A DNA stretch of 64,000 nucleotides. It comes from Metridium senile. Taxonomy: Eukaryota > Cnidaria > Anthozoa > Actiniaria > Metridiidae. Under the pieces are notes generated by a model, which was not told the DNA's origin, did no database searches, and was given only the letters and a program-made list of their open reading frames with translations. Below are positions 14,201 through 28,500 of the stretch, in pieces. The stretch lies in the NCBI GenBank assembly GCA_949775045.1, contig OX459097.1:15474710-15538709 (forward strand), written 5' to 3'. Numbering within the stretch: the first letter of the stretch is position 1; every line of letters starts with the position of its first letter. The position numbers and the translations under genes are program-made.

Positions 14201-17200
14201 TATAATTACCTGAATTTAGGGTCTATTTTACACTTCACTCTGTGTGTTCCAAGGCCCAAGTCCACATATTTGTTGCCACCAAAATGAACATAATACTTAA
14301 ATAATAAACAAATTGTACAAAAAAATTTAAAAAACGTAAAAATAGGAAAAATTGAAAGCAAGAATTTGACCTTAATATAAAAGACACGCCGAGTGTCAAA
14401 CGGTAAACACTTTGAAATATTCAAAGCGAAGACAAGAGTGAAGTTTATAAGTGTCGGAAAAACATCCCAGGATGACAATATGAAAATAGAAACTTTTGAA
14501 CGCTAAGCTAACTTGTACAAAACTTTAAATGGGTGGCCACGGTAAGGCGCGTTATGCTGTAAGGAATGTACACATGTAGTCAAATTTAAAAGAATTTATT
14601 ACACGCTATTGGGATTGAGATAGACCTTGGAAATGGTCAATTAGAAATTAAGAGGTATTACTTAGTAGTTGTTGTTTACTAACTTGGTTAAGAGCGTCGT
14701 ACAGCCCCTCGTAAAGCCGTTCCATGTTGAGAAGAATCACAGTTCTTCCTGTTTCCATGCAAACTTTAATGTCGTTGATATTACGACAAACCTGGAATAA
14801 AAATCTTCTTCTAATTAGCATAAATGATACAAATTAACAAGAAATTACAATAATGATTACGGTAATATTGATGGTAACATTGATAAAAATAATGATTATG
14901 ATAATAATGATGATTATATTATCACCATTTGGTTGTTGAATGAAATAAAAAATGAAGGTTGTGATGGTGATTATGATGATGATGATCTTGGTAATAAACA
15001 TGATGACGATGATGGTAAGGTGATGATGATGATGACTATGATGACAATAATTATTGTTATCGTTATTCTAATGACAATGATGATAATATCAAATATTGTG
15101 GTGACCATCTTCTTGATAATGACATTAACAGTGATAATAAATAACCAGAACGATGACGATGATGATGACTATGATGATGATCATTGTGATCGTTATTATT
15201 ATGACAATGGTGATCATATCAAATTATGTGGTAATGATGATGATATAATTAACAGTGATAATGACGAGTATGATGACAATGATGGGGATTTTTATGATGA
15301 TGATCGGATGATGATAATAATGGCATAACGGTAGAGATGCTGACCTGGGTGTACTCTAGGTCCTTAGGAAAACTACTTCCGAAGATTAATACTGGATCAT
15401 TCTCATCGTTCTCATTCCTTGATACATTCAAATATTGCTGGACAATAGTGAGAGCTGCATGATTCTCGGTAAGAATTAACAAATACCGACTATCCCTGAG
15501 ACAAGAAAAAAAGAGTATTTCAGTAAAAGCAATAAATAGACAATAGACAATATAAGCCAAATTTATCCTCAACAAAAGCGCTAGTGGTTTAGAACTGTTA
15601 TAAAATGATATTATTTAATTTTCTATTGTTGTTATAACTTACTCTTCTGAAGGATCTTTGTCAAGACTAGACTTGATAAGATCAAAAGAGCTGAATATTC
15701 TATCGTCCTGGAAATGGAATAGAAGGTTTTTGTTAATCGCTTATCCATATATGACTCTATTGTTCTTTGTGTAGCTATTAGTATTCCGTTCAAAATTCTG
15801 TCAGTAATAATCGTTTTAAATACAAGCGAAATAATTTTACTTTTATAACAATAATAATCGTATAGGGTTTATTAAACCCTTCATTCTAATCTGATTGTTT
15901 TCATATAGAAACACCGACCCCATCATTGAGCAATCTTGTCCTGCCAGTATCTGCCAGTAATATTATACCTACCATATCATGTTGTGGTGGAGCATCCAAA
16001 TGCTCCCTAAAAATTTGTACAGGATCAAAATCAACATCATGAAGCCCTCCGAAGTTCCTTCTTACAGCATATTCAACTATGTCCCAGTCAGGGACCAGAT
16101 GAGTGTCTTTAGCTTTACTATATATCATCTTAATAAGGCTTAAAATAAAAACCGAAGTATTAGTGTGAGTAATTGATCGAGAAGAATGAATGGGAAGAAA
16201 AGGCTAGTTACTTCATCATCGTCATCGTCGTCACCACCACCACAGCCGCCACCACCACCAACACCTGCACCACCACCACCACCAACATCATCATTATCAT
16301 CGACTATATCACAATAACAATTCTCAAAATCACCGTATCATCATCATCATCATCATCACTATCACAATTACCAACATCATGACCGTATCATCATCACCAC
16401 CCTTCACCACCATCATCAACATTCTCATTATTACCACGACCACCACCACCACCACCCATTGCCAGAAATATCGGACAAAATGGCGTCGCGCGTGCGCATT
16501 TTGCATGGTAATGGCTTCAGAACATTACAAGAGAATGTATAGGACATGGCAAACAATTCTAGATTAAAAGAATGAACGATAATATTTTTGTTTTCTCTAC
16601 CTCAAATAGTATTCTGTAGTACTTTTGCAAGATTCTGAAGTTAAAAAGAACATCTAAAGTATTGTACTCAAGGTTCCTGAGCTTACAAAATATAGAGCTT
16701 GACATACCTCCAAATCGCCATACATTCTTTAAAATATGAGTGATGTTGTGGTAAAACTTCGTCGATTATTGTAAAACGTAGTTGATGTACAACGGAGCTC
16801 TTCATCCACATCACAACAACAAAGATTAAAATGCTTAGATTCCCCCCAAAACAGCTTATGTAAATTATGTATATTACCTATAACTGCTTTGGATGACCGG
16901 TGAAAATCCGATGGCATTTTGTTATGATTTGTGAAGATTTTCTTTCCATTGCTAATTCATTTCACGAAGATGGTGTGTTGATATTTTTTTTTCTTTTTCC
17001 GTTAGTAGCATAAAATGTCCTCAAGTCCTTCCTATTCATGTGACAGATTGTGCTTTTGTTTTTCAACTGTTTCTGATTTTTGAGAATCACAACATCGTTT
17101 TAGGCAATTTTTTTTATCAAAAAATGATAAAGTTAGCATTGATGCGAACAAGTGCAAGGCGGCCAGTTTGACGGCCAGACTCGAGCCGAGGCCAATGTGT

Positions 17201-20200
17201 GACGTCAAAAAAAGATTCCATAAAACCTCCCATTCGATTTACACTTTTTTTCTTCTGGCAAAGCGCGAATTAAAAATGATTTAGATGCCATGTTTTTCTT
17301 TTACCCTTTCTAGTGAGGAATTTAACAATAATTTTCCAGTATTTATCTGCATTTATTTGACATTATTTGGTATGAAAAAACGTGCGTCATTTTTTGTCAA
17401 AATGGTTAAAATTCACCACACTTTATCTCGAAATCAAGCACGGTGACCTCCATTTTTTATTTCATATTTTAAACTCTTATATGATCAAGTTTACTTATGC
17501 AATGTTTCGTCAAATCTGAAATTTAAAAACAATTCTCTTTCTTTTAATATATTGCAAGTCGACATTTGAGAGGATCTTGGTACGTTTAAACTACATGTAC
17601 AGCATCTGGTTTTTCTCCTTTTGATCTAGGGGAGCGTAGTGTTTACACGTGTTGGTATTGTGATGCTAATTGTCAACCATTTTCACAATAAATTTCAATT
17701 AATTTTCTTTCTTCAAATGATAATTGTGGTTATGGCAAAATTAAACCATAACAAAACACGTCACCCGTCAAGTATGCCCACCTATTGCCAAACTTCAACA
17801 ATCTCAACATCATACTTTTTTTTTGTCTTCTCTTTTGCTTTCGCTTCATTCTTCTCTTTTAGCACTACATTCCTCAATGGAACGTCTTCGTGGACTAAAA
17901 ACTAGTTTTACACGATCCGCCCTCTTATTTTCGGTCATTAGAGAGCATGCGTACAAGCCAGTACTGCATTGGTGTTATTGTCATCAATATCAAATGTGAA
18001 TCATGTCAATGTATGGCATGATTTTGATAAACAATAATTTTAAAATATTTATTTGAGATACTAGTTGCTCTCTGAATGGGTGACTGCCCGTGTTTATATC
18101 TTAAGACGGAGACATGTTTAGCAAAAGAAAGCTTTTCTAAAAGCAATATGAAATATCCGCTTGTGTCAATAAACTGGGATATAAACACTTTGGGAACTCT
18201 ATAAATAAACAACTTATTATAAAAAATCGAACGCGGCGTTTCTTAACGACGTTCGTTGGCAATGTTTTTGCGCATCCTTTCTGCGCACGACGAAGAACGC
18301 CTCAATGGTTTTCTTTAAAAAGCAATACCGTGCACTGTGCCAAAAGCCGAATATTCAATAGTATTCAAGAGTCGAATATCCCTTCAGTACCTTAGGTGTT
18401 CTGTAGTGTTCAAGTCGTATGATTATACTTGACGTATGTCTGTAGTGTTCAGTGTGAACACTACAGAATAGTGTCAAGTACCAAGTATTACTGTAGTATT
18501 CTTGCCCGTATACTTGAACAGATATTCTGGAGTATGCGACTCGAATGTTGTTGAAATATGTCTATAGTATTCAAATTGGATACTATAGGATTACATGAAA
18601 ACTAGTATCACTGGGGTATACTAACCAGAATATTTAACGTATGAATATTCTAGAGTATGCAGTCAGTGTGTATACTCGAACAAACCATTTCAAACAGTTT
18701 AGTTTGTTGAATTACTTAGTTATAATGAAATTAGTCCGTCTTAATCATACTTTTATCGGCTTCAAATTATCAGCGTCTACAAGGATTTCGTTAAACCATA
18801 GTTAATAACTATGGTTAAAATGCTCTAAACTATCTTGCTATTACAGTACAAAAGTTGTATTCAAAAGTAAATCACATTTTTAGGGTTTGTGAAATTCGTT
18901 GTACGTATGCGTGTGTCGACCTAGCCCGATGTTTTTTTTTGGAAATGAACTATCGAAAACAATTCAATTCAACAATTTGACATAACTATCGAAAACAAAA
19001 CTATCGAAATACAATTTGTGTCGTCATATGTAGAAACAAAAGAATATCAACGTAAGTGAGCATGCGCGAGGGCACTGATGCGTTAATAAGATTACGCATC
19101 CCACATGGCTGTTAGCTTCCCAATTTCGGGGTATAAATTTTGTTTGATTACTATGTTGTTAGCCGAACTTGGCCAAAGATAGGGGCTATCAATACGTGGC
19201 GACGTCATATATAGGCTTTGGATCCTGGTAGCTACCTCCCATGCAACCAAGTTAAGGCACCGTAAGTTCCTTGGAACAACAAAGACCGTTAAGGCGCCCC
19301 GACTTCTAAGGAAGGTTGGTTTATTACAGTGGCCGCTTTGCAGAGTGCTTCGCAACCCAATCTGTAGGCAATACTGTGAAAAATTCGACTGTGGTCTAGG
19401 GAAATATAATTAGTTTTTTTTTCAGCAGCAGCAATTTAAATCTGTTTGTGTTAAGAAAACGTTTCCGCAATGTAATGGTAAAATTTATGTTTAGATTATT
19501 TTCTTATATCTCATACCCGTTATTTCTTTGGTAATCTTTTGATATAACTACAATCTTTCAAGTTATTCTCAAGTTTTTTCAGTATATTTCATATTATGGT
19601 TAATTATTGGCTATCGTTTAATAAAAAGTGCTCACAATTAAATATATCACACCTCTGAATTGTCACAACTATAAGAGTTGAACCTTTTTAAACATGTACA
19701 CATAAACCATAAACAAATGTAAAAGAATAAGTGTGAGGGAACTTATATTAAATATTCAGCCAAATTGTTAGAGTGCAAGCAATATAACCGTGAAACAAAC
19801 ACTGCACGAAAAAATGATTTCACTATAAGTGTGAATATGGTGTGAATTTCGTCGGCTAAATTCACATTATATTCACACCTTATGCATATGTGAACCAAAT
19901 ATGTTATTTACCAGTGTGTAAAATATGAAGCGAAAATGTAGCAAATCTCTAGATTCACGTTAGATTCGCATTATATTTATAGAGACTGTAAATATGGATA
20001 TCATGGTTTTGCAGAGCAGTCAGTGGATTGAAAGAAATTTAGTGCCATTTGTTTCATTTTACACTCAGATTGCCACTCCCATTGTCATTTTTCCCATTCA
20101 GTCATATATATTCACAACACCAAAATCCCAATAACTTACACAATATTAGACATAATTGGGTTCTGCAAGCAGATATCAGTTGTATAGACCAAGAGCTTTC

Positions 20201-23200
20201 ATAAAATGTTATTTTCATGTCATGTAATTGAATAATTAGTGTTGGCGGCACTTATAGCTTTTCTTGTATTTAAAGCGATGGGCGTGTCTGATGAGCAAAC
20301 AAAGTATATATTCTGTATCGGCAGGATAGTACCATATAGGAAATACTGACATGACTGATTTCAGATCTATTTTTGATGAAATATCTCAGAAAAGCTGTTT
20401 GGGGCTTACAGATATTAAACATGACTTTTACTGCATATTATCTTATATTACATGCTAAACAGTTTTATAAGAATTTAGCCTATAGCATGTCCAATGCTTG
20501 TACAAAAGAGCATGGTTTTGCAGAGCAGTCAGTGGATTGAAAGACATTTAGTGCAATTTGTTTCATTTTACACTCAGATTGCCACTCCCATTGTCATTTT
20601 TCCCATTCAGTCATATCTATTCACAACACCAAAATCCCAATAACTTCTACAATATTAGACATAAATGGGTTCTGCAAGCAGATATCAGTTGTATAGACCA
20701 AGAGCTTTCATAAAATGTTATTTTCATGTCATGTAATTGAATTATTGGTGTTGGCGGCACTTATAGCTTTTCTTGTATTTAAAGCGACGGGTGTGACTGA
20801 TGAGCAAACAAAGTATATATTCTGCATCGGCAGGATAGTACCATATAGGAAATACTGACATGACTGATTTCAGATCTATTTTTGATGAAATATCTCAGAA
20901 AAGCTGTTTGGGGCTTACAAATATTAAAAATGCCTTTACTGCATATTATTCTATATTACATGCTAAACAGTTTTATAAGAATTTAGCCTATAGCATGTCC
21001 AATGCTTGTACAAAAGAGCATGGTTTTGCAGAGCAGTCAGTGGATTGAAAGACATTTAGTGCAATTTGTTTCATTTTACACTCAGATTGCCACTCCCATT
21101 GTCATTTTTCCCATTCAGTCATATCTATTCACAACATGAACGGTATGAATATATTTCTTGCTTTAACCGTGGTTCCACGAGCACTTGAAGTCTGCTAAAA
21201 TTCAAATATGGCGTCTGAAGGCCATAAGAAGGAAGAAATGCTCGCCAAAAGTGAAGAATAAAAAAGTATATTTACTTGCTTCTGTTCGTCCGCTATACTT
21301 GTTTTGGATCGTTCCCAGGCCGTTTTCGAGAAAAATACAAGGCCAGCCTTGCAGTTTTCAGTTTTCCCGCGAAAGTACATTTGTTTTTTCTGAGGCTGTT
21401 TTGTTAACCGCTGACAAGATATCGCAGGTGCTAAAAGTCCGATATTTCTGGCAATGACCACCATCATCATCACTATCACTATCAACATCATCATCATAAC
21501 AACCATCAACATCATGACAATCAACATCAACATCATCACCACCACCACCATCATCATGATCATTTTCCACAACCAAATAATTACCAATAGAAGTCTCTTA
21601 ATCCAAAGAACTCATCTTTCTTGGATTCTTTCAAGACTTTAAGTTCTTTCTGTCGTTCATAGACTTCCAAATAAGCTTGTGCAAGTGCTGGAATTATTGT
21701 AGCCACTCGTTCTTGCACATTTTTATCGGATGCACAGATACCCCTGAACAAACGTGACATAGTATGAAATTATGTACATGTTAAGTGACAATAACGTCTT
21801 TAATAACATTTTATTTCTGACTCAGACCCAACAACAAGTATTCTTTGTATATTGGGTGTTAATGACGGGAGTTTTGTTTGATTTTTATTGGTATAGTTGG
21901 TTGACTAGTTAGTTAATTCAGTTTTCTTTGTTTGGTTTGCGTCACACGTTCGAGCGTTACAATATTTTTGTATCTAGAATGGTAAGCGTGATAATTTTTT
22001 TTTTAAATCTTAAACACCTACTTAAGAAAAAAATATTGTAAATCAAATTGCGTGACGTTAAGTACTCACATTGCACTTTCTTCTAGATCCTTAAGCCCAG
22101 GGACGTCACGTGACAGCATTATCCCTCGGTTCATCTTGGCGGGGTCTAGTGCCCAGTTTGAAATTCCAATGAAAGCAACCCTTTCTGGCTTCTCGTCGGT
22201 CTCTATGATGTCATCAGATGACGTCACGCCGTCTTCAAGTAGAGGGTGAAGTGTCTTAAGTGGTAGCAACGGTGAGTCTTCAGCGAGACCAACTTCATCC
22301 AGCACCACTACCGATACAAATTTGTCTGGATTCTTGTCTTTCTGGAGGTTTGAACATTTACGGAATGTTTCTTGGATGCCTTCAGGGGTGGAGAGGGGAC
22401 TGCATTGATGTGCTGCCATTTGAACCTGCGATAGGATAGAATACTCAATACTTATATATTGGATACTCATAAACTCTTGCATGGTACGGTTTTAACCATA
22501 TATTTATATGTATGGATGGATAGCTTGACTTTGTCAGTAAAAATTTAAGAAGAAGCTAAGGGTGGGGAGGGTGGTTTGTTTGTCTGTTGGTTGGTTGGTT
22601 GGTTAGTAAGTTGGTTGGTTGGTTTGTCTTTCGATTGGTTAGTTAGTGGGTTTGTTGGTTGGTCAAATGGATATTGATTTTTACCTCTTTGAATGATTTA
22701 AAAAGTTCCGATTTTGATGCAACACCCTGCATGTTAGCAGCAACAACGGTCTTTGCCAAGGACTTTGAGCTGCCAGGTTTCCCAATGACAAACAGAGGAA
22801 TACGCAGCTCTATACACACCACCATCATGAAGACGTTCTCACAGAGGGCAGTGTTACGAGCGATGTTGGGACCAAGATCAAGTTCTTTTAACATGGCTTT
22901 CTGGCAGCTGTTATTTATAAAAAAAATATTTTTCTGGATTAATATCTTCAACCAATAATCAATAATCTCTTAATTTATAATTAATATATTTTATTATTTC
23001 CAAGAAATAATAGCTCCTTACACTGAATAAAATGTCACTTCTTGCATTATAAAATGTTTAATATATTTATCTCATTATTTTCAAGGAACCACCATCACAG
23101 CCCACTGTAAACGTATTTTACACCCAAGCTTTCGTACTCCATTGTTTTTTAGCAATACAGATACAACCCTCCACACTAATTTAACCGGCATAAATCATAT

Positions 23201-25510
23201 ATATATATAAACTATTAATATGCTTATTAAGAAAGTGATGACGAGAAGCCATATTTTAAACATTTGTACTAGTAGATGTTTCGGTCATCTTCCAATGACC
23301 ATCATCAGAAATACATTGATTATGTGTTCACATGCAAATATATTAGTTGAGCAGTCCTATGGGGATTGACTGACCCTGTTCATTAAAGGAGGGCTTTTGT
23401 TGTTTTATAAATAGCGTCTCAACGATTTTCCTATTGCGCTATTTGTAAAACAACAAAAGCCCTCAAAATATCTACTAGTAAAAATGTTTAAAAAAATGGC
23501 TTTTCGTCATCACTTTCTTAATTCGAATATATGCCCGAACAAATATTTTAATATGCTTATATTATCTCTGTTAAACTAAGTTCATCACACCGTGATATTT
23601 CCTGCAGGATTCTGTCAGCTCCGCCATACAAGGTACATGGACGCTTAAATGCGCTAGCCACTGTTTCTCGATATTCTTCTCTTTCTTGTAGCTTGGCGTG
23701 ATAGCAGACTCCAATGGCAAGAATAAGGGACCACGTGACTGGGTCAATAGGCTAAAGTGGAATAAAGAATCGTTCTTAAAAACAGTTTAAAGACAAGTTA
23801 CGAAACGTGAATCACTCAAGCATGTTCTTCATGGTCATTAATATAATAAAACTTATTAGCATACAAGAAATAAGTTATACGAATTCGCTTTAATGAATGT
23901 ACGTCAGTTGTTTTCGAATATTGTCATTTTTGACTTCTAAATCTTACCTTATTGGCATCATCATCATCACTATCATAATCATCATCAGCAACAATAAACA
24001 TCGGAGGCATATCATCTTCGATAGCATTATCATCATCACTTTCATGTGCGGGTAGGCTAGACATTTCTGGGTGGTTTCTTTTCGGTGTCATGGCATATAA
24101 GCCTGATACAGGACTTTTGCGTGTTTGTTCTTGATCATCTGAGGATCTATAAATGCCAGATGTGGAAGGTTTTGAATGCTCTTCTTCTGGCCACTTTTCG
24201 TTCCTCGAGTAGGGATGAATGCGGTCCAGAAAACGTGGTAAATGTCTTTGCTCATCAATATCATCTTTCCAAACTGGAGGATTAAGAACTCCAGATGTAG
24301 ATGGTACTGAAAGTTCTTCTTGTGGAGACTTTACTTGCTCTCGGGGTTTGTATTCCTTAAAATAATGTTGTTGTTCTTTGTCGGTAGATTTGGGCAAGTC
24401 ACTCGCTTCGTCACTATCGGAATCTGAAGAGTCACTGCTTTCTTCAAACGTATGGTTGATATCGTTTTCATGTGTTAGGGGCCTTTCTTCTCTGGCAATC
24501 TTTTCAAGTAAAGGTCTAAAAACTTCACGATGCTCATAAAACCAGATCATGACGTTCATTGTGCGTTCAACATCACGAAGGCTTACAAAACTGCACTCAT
24601 CCTGTAAAACAATAATACTTTAACTTATATAATCATTAATAATTCATGAGACATTGACCGAAGAAATAGTAACCGTGGAGTAGTTTGTACATCTCATACA
24701 GGTTAGCTGATTTGCATAACATTAAATTATTATCTTTTTTTTTTTCTTGAGAATTTTATTACAATTTTTTATTACAATTTTGTTGAAATTAAAAAAGGCC
24801 GCTCAAGTTCTTTTCCAAGGTATTTTGCAAAAATGCCCGTAGCAGTCCAGTGTGTTAAACCAACGTTTATTGGAGGGACTGTAATTTGGTTTTGTTTATA
24901 AAGTGTTATATTACCTTTTGTTCCCTCATGAATTGCTGGGATTTAGCCAACACTCTTGCAATGGCTTCGACCAAGTTGCCATCATCAGGAATACTATGGT
25001 CTTTTCGAGATATCTAATTAAGACATCCAGATATATAGGTTAAAGCAAAATTAAAGGGAGGAAGGGAGGAAGGGAGGAAGGGAGGAAGATAAACATAGAG
25101 GAAGAAAAGAGCAAAGGAGCAAAGGAGCAAAGGTTCAAAGAAGCAAAGGAGCATAAGAGGAAAGAAAGAAAAGAAGAGCAGGGGAGAATTGCGGAATGAG
25201 GGAAGGAGCAAAGGAGGGTAAGAGATAAGGAGGGAAGGAGGAAGAGAAGGAGGGAACGAAAGAGGAGACAAGGGAGTGAAGGAGAAACAAAAGGAATTAA
25301 AGAGATAGAATGAAAAAAGGAAGGGCCAGGGAAGGGAGATGGTAAAGGATGAAGAGATGATAAACTGTTTGGAACATGCAAGCACGTAAACAGAAAAGAA
25401 TAATAATAACCATTTTTCTTTCAAAAGAAGACAAACCTAAGACCACAATTGGCGAATAAAATAATGACACATTGCCTACAATTGTTAATGCTCTTATCCC
25501 CCCTCCCCCC

Positions 25511-25544
<34 letters not shown>

Positions 25545-28500
25545 TTCAATGTTGTTCTACCTTGATTGAAGAACGACCCATTGACAATTTTATAGTTGAT
25601 TGACCAACATTGCCTTGGGGGGTAGGGGTACAGTCAGATTTTGTAAATGGTACGTATTTGGGGGCCCTGTGTATACAAACTGTCAAACTATTTATTCGCC
25701 GATTGCAGCATAAGTGATAGAACAAAAAGACATACTTACATGTCGTTTGACCATTTGTCTAATATACAACATTTCGATTTCAGGTTTCAGTTGCCCAAAG
25801 TCCCAGATAAGAGACAGCATGCTTTCTGGTAAGGCATGGACACGGTAAACGAGATGGCGTAAGGGTACACGACCTAAGAGAATTAATGAGACAATTAAGG
25901 CTATAAGGACATTACTTTCGACGTATAGCTACTTCAAACCTACCAATCTTGTCAGTAATTGCTTCTGTTTTAACACTGTAGCCAAGGCCTGCCGATTCAA
26001 GTTTCTTGATCATGGTATCTGTATGTCTGCAAATAAAAATATTTATAAAAAATCTTTTATTTCAGCTTTTTCGCACTCATTCATTTAGCTCACGTTTTCT
26101 TTCTAAAGAGGATTGTATTAACAAAAAATGACGCAATCGAATAAGGTATATCTCCCAAGAGGATTGCATTGAGAAAACATTATCGCGAGCAAATATTAAG
26201 ATCTCTCTTCCAAGATGTCAAGAGGAGTGTATTGTTACCAACATTCAATTAATATATTCTTATATTGTTACGTTGATGTTGTTGCTGATCTTGTTGTTGA
26301 TGTTGGTGTTGGTGTTCCTGTTGTTGCTGATGTTGTTGTTGTTGTTGTTGCTGTTGCTAATGTGGTTGGTGGTGTTGGTGTTGGTGGTGGTATTGTTGTT
26401 AGTGTTATTGTTGTTGGTGGTGGTGGTGGTGTTGTTGATGTTGTTGTTGGTATTGGTATTGTTGTTGGTGTTGTTCTTGTTCTTGTTCTTGTTGCTGATA
26501 TTTTTTGTTAGTGTTGGTGTTGGTCTTCAATGTTGTATGTTGTTGTTGTTGTTGTTGTTGTGCTTCTTTTTACATACTTTCTGTACGGATTACATGCAGC
26601 AATAAAGCGTAATCTTTCAGCGTCCTTGCCAAGAGGAATACCATTCAGCCTACGATCAACCATGACTTCCTTTACAAGGTCCAACGCTTCTGTTGTGTTG
26701 ACTTCGTCAAAAAACAAAACTGTTTCGATGTTTTCCTGCATGTTTTCTATCGCCATCTTTTTGGCTTGCTGGACTTTGTTCTCGATATCTCGAAATGTGG
26801 TCCCACCGTGAATCTGTGCATTGTTGTAAATAAAAGAACCATGATATCAATGGAACAGCCATCCAGTGTTACCCTATTATACAAACTACAAACAAACGAA
26901 CAGACAGATCGACATATAAAAGTAAAAACAGATAAACGAGCAAACAATCATGTCTAACAACCCATAGTGGATAAGCTAGATAAAAGCAGGTGCCGAAATA
27001 AACAAGACCTAACCAGAAAAGGAAAGATAAACGACAAAAAAAAAAACGCAAACTCACAAGCGAACAAAGGAACGAACAACCAAACAAAGAAGCAAATAAA
27101 CAAACAATTCATCATTCACCTACTTATTCATCAATCAAACAACCAACCATCTGAGAATCGACTTTAGCCTACACACAGCCAAATAAAAAAAGGAACAAAA
27201 GTAACAATTACAAAACTTTACGCAATAAAATAGTCAGTAAATAAAGATAATAACAACATGCAAAAACAGGCTGAGATTGAAGTAGCGAAACGAAAACATT
27301 GGTGATACCTTAACAAGAAGCATATTTTTAGGTCCATCCATTCCCTTCTGTAGACCACATAAGTATCGAATAAGCTTTGTCTTTCCACAACCAGTCTCTC
27401 CCATTATGACCACAGGGATCCCACATCTACATAAAAAAAAACACACTGAGGTGGAGAACAAGATAATATAGAAGAAAGAAAGGCAGCATGGGCGAGGAGG
27501 AGAAGCAGGAGGACGAGAAGAAGAGACGATTTCTTGAAATGATTGTATATATATATAGACCTGAAACGCATGTGTATGGCCATGATTTTCTTCGCATTGT
27601 CCTCTGTAAGCTCGTAGCTTTCATCTGGATCGTAAGGCCATTCAACGCCAAGAACTTGACATATCTTTGTAATCTTCGCCAATCTGAAAATTTGAAAAAT
27701 TAGTTCAAAATTAGAAGTAGGGTCTTAATAAGTTTTTACTAATATATAAAATAATATATTCATAGAACTATAAATTAAATACTTTCTTTAGGTCCCTACT
27801 GAAAATCACATTTGCGAGTAGACTAAATCATTAGTCATTATTATTAGTAGTAATATTTTGGCACTTGAAACAGAATTTGGAAAATATTTGACTTTAAAGT
27901 AAAGAATAGTATTTTACGTCGGAAGTCTCTTCAGTCGAAGCTGATCTTCCGGAGAGCCGACGGTGTGCTCATTTTACTTCCCTCCATCAGTGCTCCGTTT
28001 TGCGGGTATTTAAAGCTACTTAAAGCTACACGGAAAGAAGAGAAGTCGAAACAAGGATGCGAGGTCACTGGGAATCTTTGGCTGGGAACTGTCATTTGGT
28101 AAAAGTATGGGATAGGGAATGGCATCTGTACCCTAATTCAAGAGTAGGACCCTCTAAACTTTACGCCAAATCGGTGGATAGTGAAATTATCTCACACACA
28201 TTTGGTATTGTAGTTCAGACATATCCTTGGCCAAGTACCAAATCAAAATATGACGAAAAAATTCAATGACAATTGCATTTAAATGCTTTTAAATCGAAAA
28301 AAAAGAAAGGATTCGTCCTAAGAGTCAAACTCCAGGGCCGGAAGCAAATTTTGTTTTGCCAAATTTACTGAAAATACATCTTTTAAAAAGAGGAAGTTCT
28401 ACACTCCTCAATATCCGCCCATGCTTACGCCATCATGTGACACAACACTCGTGCGGAATTTAGGGAAAGTTTTGTCATCGACAAAGTTTTTTCATCGAAA

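Larger units (their letters stand above)
16457..21456. mobile_element. 5-kb insertion with 20-bp terminal inverted repeats
   Basis: Starts CATTGCCAGAAATATCGGAC and ends with its exact complement. Both flanks are the same ATC/ACC microsatellite. No transposase frame is visible, so it is non-autonomous or decayed. The left terminus resembles that of the fold-back at 29,600 (CCAGAAAT, two bases, then GGACAAAATGGCG after alignment). It fills the intron between exons 20 and 21. Confidence 0.7.
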
